Positions 16,442 through 26,049 are shown, numbered from the stretch's first letter. The stretch is 64,000 bases of DNA from Mycolicibacterium sp. MU0053 (GCF_963378095.1 NZ_OY726397.1:5389375-5453374); one strand, 5' to 3'. Notes: generated by a model not told the origin, from the letters alone. Made by a program: numbers and translations.

Positions 16442-17533
16442 TCATCCTGCTCGACTGCCTGCACCATTCCGCGCTCCCCCGCGAAACCGCAACGGGATCG
16501 CGTACGTCCTGGCCCACCGCGCCATCGTTGAGGTACTGACCCCATGTTCACAGGCCAGGTCTGGAAGCGGTCGGCCATGGGTCACGTACTCGGTGTAGAG
16601 CCAGTCGCGTTCGATGGCGTGCTTGGTTGTTCGTCCGACGTCGCGTAGGTCAATCTTGTAATCGTCCGCAAGGCGGGCCATGGTTTGTCGGCTCACGCCC
16701 GCGTCATGGGCGATGTCACGCAAGCTCTTTCGCTGGGTTTCGTAGTGGTCGATGAATCGCTGCCGAGGATAGGCGTGCTTCGCGGCGACTTGCTCGTCGG
16801 GCAACCCGAATACTTTGGTGGGTACGAACTTTTCGTAGCTGCGTAGGCCGAATAGACCAAGGCCATCGAGCCATTCTGCTATTGGGTTGCGCTTGCCGTG
16901 GTTCAGGCGATAGGGAGCTGGCAGCCGAAGTGTCGTCACGCGTGCAGCTGCGTACTCATCCCGGATCGATGTTATGCCGAAGTGGGCCGCTGCTATGGTC
17001 ACCGCGGCGAGGTTCGCCTCATCGATGGACGCATACCGGATCGGCTGCCGTCTCACGCAGGACCCGTCACCGATCATGTGCGCCAACATGATCACCTCTG
17101 AATCGTACATACGCTGCGGGTGCGTCGGCTCGTCCAACCGGCGTAGAACCGCAATTCTGCTACCAGTGGCCAACTCCGGCACCGGCGCCCAGCCATCGAT
17201 CTTCAGGATCTGTTGACTCGCCGGCAGTTCCAGCTGACGCCCAGACGCCAGTTTCAGCCGGCGCACTTCTCGATCGCCGACCGAGAATCGGCCCGGCACC
17301 TTCTGGCGGATGAGGCGCAACCGCTCGTCTACCGACCACAAAAGTGGTTGCTCACCGGTGCGCATCAAGTCGTGCAGGGGGACGTCAAACCCATTGTCAG
17401 CTCGGGCAACTCGCATCTGCAGAGGCATGGTGGCGCATGGAGGTCGCTCCGGGGCGGCGCACGACGCCCGTTCCTCATGTACCGTCTCGAGGTCCAGCTC
17501 ACCAGCAATGCTCGAATCATCATGCGATGTCAT
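16442..17533 (-). CDS. Free-standing DnaB-intein-derived protein with one LAGLIDADG motif and HTH-like tail
   Basis: A 363-residue protein. Residues ~45-240 align by eye with the N-terminal half of the mycobacterial DnaB intein: LLWSVDERLRL, RRLKLASGR, then the LAGLIDADG-type motif LAHMIGDGSCVRRQPIRY and DEANLAAVTIAAAHFG. The intein block B TxxH is replaced by PASQQI, the second LAGLIDADG motif and the C-terminal splicing HN are absent, and no exteins flank it. It therefore cannot splice. Residues ~250-355 instead hold two helix-turn-helix-like segments (LRDIAHDAGVSRQTMARL and LPDLACEHGVSTSTMARW). It lies 150 bases downstream of dnaB on the same strand. It may be a nuclease or DNA-binding protein evolved from the intein. 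Confidence 0.75.
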   Translation of the reverse strand: MTSHDDSSIAGELDLETVHEERASCAAPERPPCATMPLQMRVARADNGFDVPLHDLMRTGEQPLLWSVDERLRLIRQKVPGRFSVGDREVRRLKLASGRQLELPASQQILKIDGWAPVPELATGSRIAVLRRLDEPTHPQRMYDSEVIMLAHMIGDGSCVRRQPIRYASIDEANLAAVTIAAAHFGITSIRDEYAAARVTTLRLPAPYRLNHGKRNPIAEWLDGLGLFGLRSYEKFVPTKVFGLPDEQVAAKHAYPRQRFIDHYETQRKSLRDIAHDAGVSRQTMARLADDYKIDLRDVGRTTKHAIERDWLYTEYVTHGRPLPDLACEHGVSTSTMARWARTYAIPLRFRGGARNGAGSRAG

Positions 17534-17683
17534 GGCTCGAACTTACCGAGCGCCACCGACAGGATCTGCACCGAAAGCTCAATGCCATCAACTAGTTTCA
17601 GTCTCAGACACCGGGTCGGTTGCTGACAAATAGAGCGGAGGGGGCACCCATCTCACCAGCGCCTGCCGTAGCCGCTGCGGCTC

Positions 17684-19060
17684 CTACCGCGCCATATTCG
17701 TAAACCGCGACAAGTGCAGCTGATGCGCCACCGTGATTGTCGCCGTAGGTCCGTTGCGATGCTTGCCCAAAATGATGTCGGCTTCGCCGCCTCGTGGGTC
17801 GTCGCGATCGAACGCATCGGGCCGGTGAAGCAGCATCACCATGTCCGCATCCTGTTCCAAACTACCGCTTTCGCGCAGGTCAGAGACCTGCGGACGCTTA
17901 TCGGTACGTTGCTCGGGCCCACGGTTCAGCTGGCTGATCGCCACCACCGGGACCTCGACCTCTTTGGCCATCAACTTGAGTTGGCGGGAGAAGTCCGAAA
18001 CTTCCTGCTGACGGGACTCGTACTTCTTGCCGGAGCTCATCAGCTGCATGTAGTCGACCACAATGAGCCGCAGATCCGATTTCTGCGAAAGACGTCGCGC
18101 CTTGGCCCGGATCTCCATCATCGTCAGGTTCGGCGAATCGTCGATAAACAGTGGCGCTTCACTGATTTCGCTCATCCGCCGCGCCAGCCTGGTCCAGTCG
18201 TCGTCGCTCATCCGGCCCGATCGCATATCGGCGAGCTTGATCTTCGCCTCGGCTGACAGCAGCCGCATGACGATCTCGGACTTACTCATCTCCAGCGAGA
18301 AGATGACGCTCGACATCCGGTGCTTGATCGAGCAGGAGCGCATGAAATCCAGTGCAAGCGTGGATTTCCCAACACCAGGTCTAGCCGCAATGATCACCAT
18401 CTGCCCGGCATGCAAACCGTTGGTGACCTCGTCGAGTTCGGTGAACCCTGTCGGCACGCCCCGGGCGACGCCACCGTTGGAGGCAATCGCGTCGATCTCG
18501 TCCATCGTCGGCTGCAGCAGGTCTTCGAGCGGGACAAAGTCCTCGGTGGTGCGCCGGTCGGTGACGTCGTACATCTCGGCCTGGGCGCGGTCGACCACCT
18601 CGGCCACATCGGCGCCCTCGGCCCCCGCGTAGCCGTACTGGACCACGCGGGTGCCGGCCTCCACCAGCCGGCGCAGCAGCGCCTTCTCCGCCACGATGCC
18701 GGCGTAGTAGCCGGCGTTGGCCGCCGTCGGCACCGTCGAGATCAGGGTGTGTAGATACGGCGCCCCTCCGATGCGGCGCAGCAGGCCGCGGCGGTCCAAC
18801 TCGGCGGCCACAGTGACGGCGTCGGCGGGCTCACCGCGCCCGTAGAGGTCCAGAATCGCGTCGTAGACGTTCTGATGCGCCGGACGGTAGAAGTCCCCGG
18901 GGCGCAGCCGCTCCAGGACGTCGGCGATCGCGTCCTTGCTCAGCAGCATGCCGCCAAGCACCGACTGCTCTGCCGCCATGTCCTGCGGCGGCTGCCGACC
19001 GAAGTCCTCGCTGGGAGGCGCGTCCATCCCCTGTTGTCCGCGATCGTCAACTACGGCCAT
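17684..19060 (-). CDS. dnaB: Replicative DNA helicase DnaB, intein-free
   Basis: A 458-residue hexameric replicative helicase. The N-terminal domain (PPQDMAAEQSVLGGML) is followed by the RecA-like ATPase with Walker A ARPGVGKST and Walker B LIVVDYMQLM. The start chosen is ATG 19058-19060 (MAVVDDRG); an in-frame extension to 19315 lacks family similarity. M. tuberculosis DnaB carries an intein after LRESG. Here that site is continuous, LRESG|SLEQDAD, at G399/S400 (about 17863). It is separated from rplI by 526 bases and so has its own promoter region. Confidence 0.97.
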   Translation of the reverse strand: MAVVDDRGQQGMDAPPSEDFGRQPPQDMAAEQSVLGGMLLSKDAIADVLERLRPGDFYRPAHQNVYDAILDLYGRGEPADAVTVAAELDRRGLLRRIGGAPYLHTLISTVPTAANAGYYAGIVAEKALLRRLVEAGTRVVQYGYAGAEGADVAEVVDRAQAEMYDVTDRRTTEDFVPLEDLLQPTMDEIDAIASNGGVARGVPTGFTELDEVTNGLHAGQMVIIAARPGVGKSTLALDFMRSCSIKHRMSSVIFSLEMSKSEIVMRLLSAEAKIKLADMRSGRMSDDDWTRLARRMSEISEAPLFIDDSPNLTMMEIRAKARRLSQKSDLRLIVVDYMQLMSSGKKYESRQQEVSDFSRQLKLMAKEVEVPVVAISQLNRGPEQRTDKRPQVSDLRESGSLEQDADMVMLLHRPDAFDRDDPRGGEADIILGKHRNGPTATITVAHQLHLSRFTNMAR

Positions 19061-19505
19061 ACGGCTTCCGCGCCCCCTACCCTCATGCAACCAAACACCT
19101 GTTCGACACCATGGAGTGACGGTAAACCCGGCCGCCGACAGTGTGCACCGCCAGACTCCCTGGGACCCGACCCCGCGCCGCTTCGCGCCGAGTTGACCGT
19201 AGACGTTGCTGAGGGGCAGCGGAACCAGGCCTGTTAGCGAACCTGTGCACTGCGTGTGGATAGCTGTGCGCAACCATGTTAGGGGGGTGGGGAGAACCTG
19301 TGGAGCAATGTTCAATTTTGGAGCATCACTGCAGTTACGCGCACCATACGACGTGTTCCAGGCTGTGGATGAGAATCGCTACGGCGTGTCGGGTCAGGTT
19401 GCGGTCTCGGGCGTGTTGTGTTGCGCGGAGCAATGCGTCAGGTAAACAGCAGGTGAGGTTCGCTGCGCACAACAAGCGAAGGGCAGTTCGCTAGCAGATA
19501 CAGCA
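19061..19505. other. dnaB upstream region, no gene
   Basis: 445 bases between dnaB and the rplI terminator. They contain DnaA-box-like 9-mers with one mismatch, such as TGTGGATAG at 19254-19262, and further CTGTGGA words near 19300 and 19363. Control of dnaB by DnaA is possible but not shown. No RNA gene or convincing coding frame was seen. Confidence 0.4.
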
Positions 19506-19545
19506 ACTCCCCGGTGGTCGGCCACGAGGGCGACCACCGGGGAGT
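19506..19545 (-). terminator. Strong hairpin terminator downstream of rplI
   Basis: A perfect 15-bp inverted repeat, ACTCCCCGGTGGTCG at 19506-19520 and its complement at 19531-19545, with a 10-base loop, 41 bases past the rplI stop. There is no long U run, as is common for mycobacterial terminators. Confidence 0.8.
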
Positions 19546-19586
19546 ATTGACACTGCAGCTTAAAAGCGGCGACGTCGACGGGTCGA

Positions 19587-20042
19587 TTACCCGGCGACGA
19601 CGTCCAACGTCACGGTGGCGGTCAGACCCGTGTGCAGGTCCACCTCTACCGGGTAGGTGCCCAGAGTCTTGATGTGGCCCTTGGGCAGCGGCACGGCGCG
19701 CTTGTCCAGGCTGGGTCCGCCGGCCTTCTTGATGGCCGACACCACGTCGCCGGCGGTGACCGAACCGAACAGCTTGCCGGAATCGCCGGCGGTCTTCACG
19801 GGCAGCGATACCGAGCCCAGGCCCTCGAGCGCGGCCTTGAGTTCCTTGGCGTGGTCGAGGTCGCGCACGGTCTTGATCTCTTGCGCCCGACGAATCTCGT
19901 CGGCCTGACGCTGGGCGCCGCGGGTGGCCAGAATGGCCAGTCCGCGGGGCAGCAGGAAGTTGCGGCCGTAGCCGTCCTTCACCTCAACGGCGTCACCCGG
20001 CGAACCCAGATGGTCCACCTCAGCGGTGAGAATGAGCTTCAT
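19587..20042 (-). CDS. rplI: 50S ribosomal protein L9
   Basis: A 151-residue protein with the two L9 domains. The N-terminal signature [28 protein letters not shown] is followed by a long helix and a C-terminal domain ([14 protein letters not shown]). It is the last gene of the rpsF-ssb-rpsR-rplI operon and is followed by a strong hairpin. It starts at ATG, 32 bases after rpsR. Confidence 0.98.
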   Translation of the reverse strand: MKLILTAEVDHLGSPGDAVEVKDGYGRNFLLPRGLAILATRGAQRQADEIRRAQEIKTVRDLDHAKELKAALEGLGSVSLPVKTAGDSGKLFGSVTAGDVVSAIKKAGGPSLDKRAVPLPKGHIKTLGTYPVEVDLHTGLTATVTLDVVAG

Positions 20043-20074
20043 AATCTGGTGTTTCCGTTCCTGACGAGTCGCGC

Positions 20075-20335
20075 TCAGCGAGTAGTTGAAGTGAAGGGCA
20101 GCAGCGCCACCTCGCGGGCGTTCTTCACGGCGATAGCGACGTCGCTCTGATGCTGCACGCAGTTACCGGTCACCCGACGGGCACGGATCTTGCCGCGCTC
20201 GGAGATGTAGGTGCGCAGCAGTTGGGTGTCCTTGTAATCAATGATCTGGTTCTTGCCCTTTTTGGAGCAGAAGATGCATTTGCGTGTCTTGATCGGCTTT
20301 TCGGGCGCGGGACGACGCTTATTGGTCTTGGCCAT
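20075..20335 (-). CDS. rpsR: 30S ribosomal protein S18
   Basis: An 86-residue S18. It carries cysteines near the N-terminus (RKCIFCSKK) plus VTGNC, which is the zinc-binding-type form, expected to be the main copy when zinc is plentiful. Mycobacteria usually also carry a cysteine-free paralogue elsewhere. It sits between ssb and rplI. Confidence 0.97.
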   Translation of the reverse strand: MAKTNKRRPAPEKPIKTRKCIFCSKKGKNQIIDYKDTQLLRTYISERGKIRARRVTGNCVQHQSDVAIAVKNAREVALLPFTSTTR

Positions 20336-20378
20336 CGTTGTTCTCTTTCTTTACTGCTAAAGGTGTACGTGCACGTAT

Positions 20379-20918
20379 TTAGAAGGGGGGCTCGTCGTCG
20401 GCCCCGCCGAAGGAACCCGATGCCGGGGCGCTGCCCCAGGGGTCCTCGGCCGGTGCTGACGCGCCGCCGCCACCGCCGTTGGCGGCCGCCGGACGAGACT
20501 GTCCGCCGCCACCGCCGCCGCCGAATCCGCCTCCGCCGCTACCGCTACCGCCGCGGCTGGCCTTGTTGACCTTGGCCGTCGCGTAGCGCAGCGAGGGGCC
20601 GATCTCGTCGACCTCGAGTTCCATCACCGTGCGCTTCTCGCCCTCGCGGGTCTCGAACGACCGCTGCTTGAGCCGGCCCTGGACAACCACGCGAGCACCG
20701 CGGGTCAGGCTCTCGGCGACGTTCTCGGCCGCCTCACGCCAGATGCTGCACCGCAGGAACAGCGCCTCGCCGTCTTTCCACTCGCCGCTTTGACGGTCGA
20801 ACATGCGCGGCGTCGAGGCCACCGTGAAGTTGGCCACGGCAGCACCCGACGGGGTGAAACGCAGTTCGGGGTCGGCGGTCAGGTTTCCGACGACGGTGAT
20901 AATGGTGTCACCAGCCAC
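20379..20918 (-). CDS. ssb: Single-stranded DNA-binding protein
   Basis: A 179-residue SSB. The OB-fold at residues 1-115 starts [21 protein letters not shown] glycine-rich linker follows, and the acidic tail ends in DDEPPF, the motif that recruits replication and repair partners. It starts at GTG 20916-20918 after GAGGAGG. It is the second gene of the rpsF operon. Confidence 0.98.
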   Translation of the reverse strand: MAGDTIITVVGNLTADPELRFTPSGAAVANFTVASTPRMFDRQSGEWKDGEALFLRCSIWREAAENVAESLTRGARVVVQGRLKQRSFETREGEKRTVMELEVDEIGPSLRYATAKVNKASRGGSGSGGGGFGGGGGGGQSRPAAANGGGGGASAPAEDPWGSAPASGSFGGADDEPPF

Positions 20919-21008
20919 GGGGTCCTCCTCAAGTCCTAATGGAGCATCGGCATGCGTCTAGGCATTCGCAGGCGAGCCTACGGAAGCACGGTGACGCGCA
21001 CCGGGCGA

Positions 21009-21299
21009 TCAGCGCTTGTCGGTCCGCATCACTTTGGTGCGCAGGACCGCTTCGTTCAGGCCCAGCTGACGGTCGAGTTCGGTCACCGTGGCGGGTTCGG
21101 CCTTCACATCGATGATCGCGTAGATGCCTTCGGCATGCTTGGCGATCTCGTAGGCGAGCCGGCGCCGGCCCCAGATGTCGACCTTGTCGACCGAGCCGCC
21201 ATCCTTGCGGATGACGTTCAAGAACGTTTCCAAAGACGGAGCTACTGTGCGCTCGTCAAGTGTGGGGTCAAGGATGACCATGATTTCGTATTGACGCAT
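21009..21299 (-). CDS. rpsF: 30S ribosomal protein S6
   Basis: A 96-residue S6 ([18 protein letters not shown]... [18 protein letters not shown]). The start is ATG 21297-21299, supported by AGGAGG 11-16 bases upstream. It opens the rpsF-ssb-rpsR-rplI operon, the usual order in actinobacteria. Confidence 0.97.
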   Translation of the reverse strand: MRQYEIMVILDPTLDERTVAPSLETFLNVIRKDGGSVDKVDIWGRRRLAYEIAKHAEGIYAIIDVKAEPATVTELDRQLGLNEAVLRTKVMRTDKR

Positions 21300-21383
21300 G
21301 GGAACCTCATCACCTCCTGTGGTCGTAGCGGCCACGGCGTGTTCCGTGGCAGGAGAGTCGCCTGCGTCGGCAACCGGCTCAGG

Positions 21384-23060
21384 CTACAGGAACGGGCGCT
21401 GCGCTGGGAAATCGGCGATCGGCGCCGAATCCTGGCGCACGCGCGGCCGCAGCCGGCGCGGTAGCCAGCGCGGCGGCGCATCGGGCGCGCGGTCGAAGAC
21501 GCCGCCGGCCGGGTCGTCGACGCGGCCGGACCAGCGCACCAGATCCAGCTCGGGCCGGTAGATCTGCCGGATCACCAACACACACAACGCCAGCACCGCG
21601 ATGTCGCGCAGCAGCACCGTCGTGGTGAACCACTGCTCGGGTAGCCCCCGGTTGGCCTCGCCGTACAGGTAGTACATCCGCGGCACCCACACCAGCGCGT
21701 CGATGGTCATCCACGCCAACAGGATTCGCCGATGCGGCAGCGCGAGCACCGCCAACGGCACCAGCCACAGCGAGAACTGCGGGCTCCACACCTTGTTGGT
21801 CAACAGGAACGCGGCCACCACCAGGAACGCCAGTTGCGCGACCCGTGGGCGTTGCGGCGCGGTCAACGCGATGTAGCCGACCCCGACGCAACACAGCACG
21901 AACAGCACCGCGACCACGGTGTTGAGCACCACCGGCGGTTCCCAGAACCCCAGGTCCGGGTCGAAGCCCCGCCACCCGGTGAAGGACTTCACCACGTTGT
22001 AGAGCGAGTCCATGTCGTCGCCGCGGCGGGTGTTGAGCCGGAAGAACTCCGACCAACCCCGCGGGAACATCACCATGATCGGGAGATTGACCACCAGCCA
22101 GGCGGTGATCGCGGCCAGCGCCGCCCGGCCCACCCCGGCGAGCCGGCCGGTGCGAATCCCGAGCACCAACAGCGGCCCCAACAGCAGCAGTGGATACAGC
22201 TTTGCGGCCACCCCCAGGCCGATCAGCGCGCCGGCCAGGGCCGGTTTTCGCCGCGCCCAGGCCAGCATCGCCGCCGTCGCGAAAGCCACTGCCAGCGCGT
22301 CGAAGTTGGTGAAGATCTGGAAGATCACCAGCGGGGTGGCCGCCACCAGAGCGGCATCCCAGATCCGCCGGCCGGCCAGGCGCGCCGTGGCCCACACCGT
22401 CGCGAGCCACGCCAGCGCCAACCCGAGGGCGGCAATGTCGAAGAACACCACCACCTCGGCGACCATCGGCAGCGCGATCGTCGCGCTCAACGCGGTGTAG
22501 GTCTTGGCCAACGCCATCGACACGTACTGGTAGAGCCCGGTGAGCACCGGATATTCCATGTAGCGCACGGCCGGGGTGCCGTCGTACTGCACGCGTTGCT
22601 CGCCGGTGCTGTCGGTCTCCAGCCAACTGGACTTGTAGGGAAACTTGCCCTGGCTCAACAACTCTGCGCCGTAGAGCGGCACGGTGTCGGAGTAACACAG
22701 CTGATAGTAGGCGCGCTGATTGTCCCAATTGGCCACCCGCTGCGCGGGGTTGCCGTCGCCGATGGTCTGCAGGCACGGCGCCTTGGTGGCCCACCCCAAC
22801 GCCAGGAACACCAGCGCCAGCGCGAACAGCACCCGCAGCGGCGTCAGGAAACGGGCCCGGCCGATCAGCGCGTGCCGGCCCACCGGCCCCCCGACGACAT
22901 CCGAGAGCGCCGCCCCCAAAGGGTCGGTGCGGCTTGGCAAGTCACGGTCGGCGGCGCTGCGAAGATCGCTGGCCAAGGGCAGCGGTGAAACCGTTGCACC
23001 GTCCCGTTCCGGTGGTTCCTGCAGAACGGGTTCGTCAGCGTCCTGGCGCCCCTGGGTCAC
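21384..23060 (-). CDS. GT87-family polyprenol-phosphate-mannose-type mannosyltransferase (Rv0051-like)
   Basis: A 558-residue integral membrane protein with about 10-12 hydrophobic segments, starting FLTPLRVLFALALVFLALGW. Between the first two segments is the long extracytoplasmic loop typical of GT87/DUF2029 transferases. These use lipid-linked sugars on the outer face of the membrane to build mycobacterial glycolipids. The start is GTG 23058-23060, overlapping the ponA1 stop (GTGA), so the two are translationally coupled. The specific acceptor is unknown. Confidence 0.85.
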   Translation of the reverse strand: MTQGRQDADEPVLQEPPERDGATVSPLPLASDLRSAADRDLPSRTDPLGAALSDVVGGPVGRHALIGRARFLTPLRVLFALALVFLALGWATKAPCLQTIGDGNPAQRVANWDNQRAYYQLCYSDTVPLYGAELLSQGKFPYKSSWLETDSTGEQRVQYDGTPAVRYMEYPVLTGLYQYVSMALAKTYTALSATIALPMVAEVVVFFDIAALGLALAWLATVWATARLAGRRIWDAALVAATPLVIFQIFTNFDALAVAFATAAMLAWARRKPALAGALIGLGVAAKLYPLLLLGPLLVLGIRTGRLAGVGRAALAAITAWLVVNLPIMVMFPRGWSEFFRLNTRRGDDMDSLYNVVKSFTGWRGFDPDLGFWEPPVVLNTVVAVLFVLCCVGVGYIALTAPQRPRVAQLAFLVVAAFLLTNKVWSPQFSLWLVPLAVLALPHRRILLAWMTIDALVWVPRMYYLYGEANRGLPEQWFTTTVLLRDIAVLALCVLVIRQIYRPELDLVRWSGRVDDPAGGVFDRAPDAPPRWLPRRLRPRVRQDSAPIADFPAQRPFL

Positions 23061-25609
23061 GGTGGCGGCGGCGGCGGGGGCGGTACGGGGGCGTTCGGGT
23101 CAAACGGCGCGCCGGGCGGTGGCGGCGGCAGCGGCGGTCCGGCCGGCACCGTCGTCGGCGGCCCGATCGGGATGGTGATCCCGGGCGCCACTTCGATGCT
23201 CGGCTGGATCACCTGCCCCGGCTGCGGTGGCAGCGGCGTCGGCGGCTCGTCGGTGGCCGGGTCCCGGGGCGGCGGCGGGGCCGCCGGCACGCCCGCATAC
23301 CCCCCGATCGAATCGGGCTTGGGGAACGTCTCCTGGTCGGTGCCCTGCAGCGCGCCGTCCATCGTGTCTTTCCAGATATCGGACGGGATGCCCGAGCCGT
23401 ACACCGAACCGCCCCACTGATTCACCAGCGGCTTGGTGCCCTCGGTGGTGCCGACCCACACTGCCGTCGACAACGACGGGGTGTAGCCGACCATCCAGGC
23501 GTCGCGGTTGTCGCCGGTGTCGCCGAGCTGATTGGTGCCGGTTTTGGCCGCCGACGGACGCCCGCCGGCCAGCGCGTGGCCACCCGAGTACGCGGCGATC
23601 GGCTGCATGGCGGAGGTGGCGTTGTCGGCGACGGACTCGTCGATGCGCTGCTCGCCGCTGTTGTCCTGGCCGCCGGCGTCGAAGAGCACGTCGCCGTCGG
23701 AGTTGACGACCTTCTGCACGAAGTGCGGGGTGCGGTACACCCCGGATGCGGCCAGCGTGGCGTACGCCGAGGCCATGTCGATGACCCGCGACTGGTACTG
23801 GCCCAGCACGACGCCGTTGTTGGGCGGGCCGCCCTGGCCGTCCTCGCTCAGGGTGTGCTCGACGCCGGGAAAGCTGGTGGCGATGCCGGCGCGGTGCGCC
23901 GCGTCGGCGACATCCGCGGGTCCGTTCTCGAGTTTGAGCATCAGTCGGTAGTAGCTGGTGTTCAGCGAGCGCTTGAGCGCCTCGGCGATATTGCAGGTGC
24001 CGCAGCTGCCGCCCTCGACGTTGCTGATCTCGATGCCGTTGACGGTCAGCGGGGAGCTGTCGATCTGATAGCCGAGGCCCATACCCTGTTCGAGCGCGGC
24101 GACGAGCGCGAACACCTTGAACGCCGACCCAGTGGGCAGACCCGCCTGCGCAAAGTCGAACCCGTTGGCGTCCGAACCGCCGTAGTAGGCCCTGACCCCG
24201 CCGGTCTTGGGGTCGATCGAGACGACCGCGGCGCGCATGTCCCGGTCCTGGCCCTCCAGCGCATCGGTCACCGCCTCCTCGGCCGCGGCCTGGGCCTGCG
24301 GGTCGATCGTGGTGGTGATCTGCAGGCCCTCGGTGTTGAGTTGCTGCTCGCTGATGTTGAACAGATCCAGCAGTTCGCGGATGACCTGGCGTTCGATCAG
24401 GCCGTTGGGCCCGGTGGTCTGGTTGGCGTTGCGCGCCAGATCGGGCGGCACCGTCGCCGGGAACACCTGCTCGGCGCGGACCTGCGGCGAGAGCGCGCCG
24501 ATCTCCACCATCCCGTCGAGCACCCAGTTCCAGCGGTCGGCGGCACCCTCGGGGTCGACGGCGGGGTCCAGCGTCGACGGCCGCTGAATGAGCGCCGCGA
24601 ACAGCGCACCCTCGGCGATGGTCAGTTCCTCGACGGGCTTGTCGAAGTACGCCCGCGAGGCGGCCGCGATCCCGTAGGCGCCGCGGCCGAAATAGATGAT
24701 GTTCAAATACGATTCGAGGACCTGGTCCTTGGACCACTCGCCGGACATCTTGGTGGAGATGACGAGTTCCTTGGCCTTGCGCACCAGGCCGCCGACGCCA
24801 CTGCGCTGATCGCCGACGAGCGCGTTCTTCACGTACTGCTGGGTGATGGTCGAACCGCCCTGCACGTCCCTGCCGAGGATGTTGTTGCGGAAGGCGCGGG
24901 CGAACCCGGTAAAGGAGAAGCCGGGGTTGCTGTAGAAGTCCCGGTCCTCGGCGGCCATCACGGCCTGCCGGACGTGGACCGGGATCTGGTCGATCTTGAC
25001 GTCGACCCGGTTGCCCTCCGGGGGCACGATCTTGGCCAACTCGGACCCGTCGCTGGCGACGATCGTCGACACCTGGTTGGTGCGGATGTCGCCGGGCTTG
25101 GGGACCTTGACGATGGTGTAGGCCATCCCGAAGGTGATCAACGGCAACAGCAGGAACAGCACCGCGCACACCGTGGCGCCGCGGCGCACCCAGCGCCAGT
25201 TGATCTGCAGGGGCGGGCGGCCCGGTCCACCGCCGTCGCCGCCGGAGCCGCCCCGGCCGGGTCGGTCCTTCGGCGGCTTGGGCGGGGGTGGGGCGCCGTC
25301 GAGGGCGGCCTTGACCACGTCGATGGGGTCGCGCCAGCGCGGGTCGGAATCCGCCCGCACCGGGGGGATCACCGCGGTGGGCCGCAGATCCGGCGGCGGG
25401 CCCTCGCGGCGCGCGGCGTGCCGCCCACCGCCGGTTCGGGGCGGGCCGGCAGGTTCAGCGGGGCCACGGCGCTCGGCGGGACCGCGGCGCTCGGACGGCG
25501 CGGGCTGCTGCCACGGCGGTCGGTGGCTGTCGGTGCGGCGCTCATCGGCAGGCGGTGCCCCCTTGGGAGCATCACTGGCTGACCGGTCGTGGCGCCCTTC
25601 GCTATTCAC
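23057..25609 (-). CDS. ponA1: Bifunctional class A penicillin-binding protein PonA1
   Basis: An 850-residue peptidoglycan polymerase. In order it has a proline-rich cytoplasmic N-terminus, a membrane helix (VCAVLFLLLPLITFGMAY), a glycosyltransferase domain (AAEDRDFYSNPGF; GGSTITQQYVKN) and a transpeptidase domain with GSAFK, SLN and KTG. It ends in a proline-rich tail. The start taken is GTG 25607-25609 (NSEGRHDRSA), giving an 8-base overlap with the upstream DUF5318 gene. It is coupled downstream to the GT87 gene. It drives polar growth in mycobacteria. Confidence 0.95.
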   Translation of the reverse strand: MNSEGRHDRSASDAPKGAPPADERRTDSHRPPWQQPAPSERRGPAERRGPAEPAGPPRTGGGRHAARREGPPPDLRPTAVIPPVRADSDPRWRDPIDVVKAALDGAPPPPKPPKDRPGRGGSGGDGGGPGRPPLQINWRWVRRGATVCAVLFLLLPLITFGMAYTIVKVPKPGDIRTNQVSTIVASDGSELAKIVPPEGNRVDVKIDQIPVHVRQAVMAAEDRDFYSNPGFSFTGFARAFRNNILGRDVQGGSTITQQYVKNALVGDQRSGVGGLVRKAKELVISTKMSGEWSKDQVLESYLNIIYFGRGAYGIAAASRAYFDKPVEELTIAEGALFAALIQRPSTLDPAVDPEGAADRWNWVLDGMVEIGALSPQVRAEQVFPATVPPDLARNANQTTGPNGLIERQVIRELLDLFNISEQQLNTEGLQITTTIDPQAQAAAEEAVTDALEGQDRDMRAAVVSIDPKTGGVRAYYGGSDANGFDFAQAGLPTGSAFKVFALVAALEQGMGLGYQIDSSPLTVNGIEISNVEGGSCGTCNIAEALKRSLNTSYYRLMLKLENGPADVADAAHRAGIATSFPGVEHTLSEDGQGGPPNNGVVLGQYQSRVIDMASAYATLAASGVYRTPHFVQKVVNSDGDVLFDAGGQDNSGEQRIDESVADNATSAMQPIAAYSGGHALAGGRPSAAKTGTNQLGDTGDNRDAWMVGYTPSLSTAVWVGTTEGTKPLVNQWGGSVYGSGIPSDIWKDTMDGALQGTDQETFPKPDSIGGYAGVPAAPPPPRDPATDEPPTPLPPQPGQVIQPSIEVAPGITIPIGPPTTVPAGPPLPPPPPGAPFDPNAPVPPPPPPPP

Positions 25610-26036
25610 TGGCCGTGCGCGCGCTGTCGCGCGCCGTCCGGGTGCGGCGCTTGGCGGGGGCGCTCTTCGGCGTCCGCGGCGCGCCAAGCACGTACGACTT
25701 GACCAAGTGGTTCCAGCTGCAGGTTCGGCATACTTCCACCACGTGTACAGCAAATTCGTCGAATCGCGTAGCCAGCAGCACTAGTTCCTCGGCCGAGCGC
25801 GCCGAACCGGACACCGCACCGAGGTGCTCGCCGAACACCCACGACACCAGCGTCAGCTGCTCCTTACGGCAAATCGGGCACATGACCGAGCTGGGTTTTC
25901 CGTGATATTTGGCGGCCCGCAGCAGGTAGGGGTTGGCGTCACACACCTCGGTGACGCCGGTACGGCCGGAATACACCTCGGCCAGCAGTGATCGCCGCCG
26001 CAAGGCGTAGTCCACCACCTGTCGCTGCAGTCGCAC
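25602..26036 (-). CDS. DUF5318 zinc-ribbon-like protein (Rv0049-like)
   Basis: A 144-residue protein with two CxxC pairs (MCPICRKEQ and VCRTCSWNH) that look like a zinc ribbon. The start chosen is GTG 26034-26036 (RLQRQVVDYALRRR), because a -10-like TACTCT sits seven bases upstream, giving a leaderless transcript. A longer frame to 26087 is possible. It is the first gene before ponA1, overlapping it by 8 bases, and so probably serves cell-wall growth or its control. The function is unknown. Confidence 0.75.
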   Translation of the reverse strand: MRLQRQVVDYALRRRSLLAEVYSGRTGVTEVCDANPYLLRAAKYHGKPSSVMCPICRKEQLTLVSWVFGEHLGAVSGSARSAEELVLLATRFDEFAVHVVEVCRTCSWNHLVKSYVLGAPRTPKSAPAKRRTRTARDSARTASE

Positions 26037-26043
26037 GTTGACC

Positions 26044-26049
26044 AGAGTA
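26044..26049 (-). promoter_or_regulatory. Candidate -10 element, leaderless DUF5318/ponA1 transcript
   Basis: TACTCT on the minus strand, ending seven bases before the GTG at 26036; that spacing places the transcription start at or next to the start codon. Confidence 0.45.

Noticed and set aside
16442..17533. Reading the intein-like gene as a functional intein or part of dnaB
   Set aside because: It has no exteins, no block B TxxH and no C-terminal HN/S junction, and dnaB is complete without it.
19061..19315. 85-residue N-terminal extension of DnaB
   Set aside because: No similarity to DnaB; MAVVDD at 19060 matches the mycobacterial N-terminus.
22934..25582. An 882-codon open frame on the plus strand opposite ponA1
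   Set aside because: It is antisense to clear ponA1 domains; the translation is Arg/Gly/His-rich low-complexity text typical of GC-rich shadow frames, and its start is not supported.
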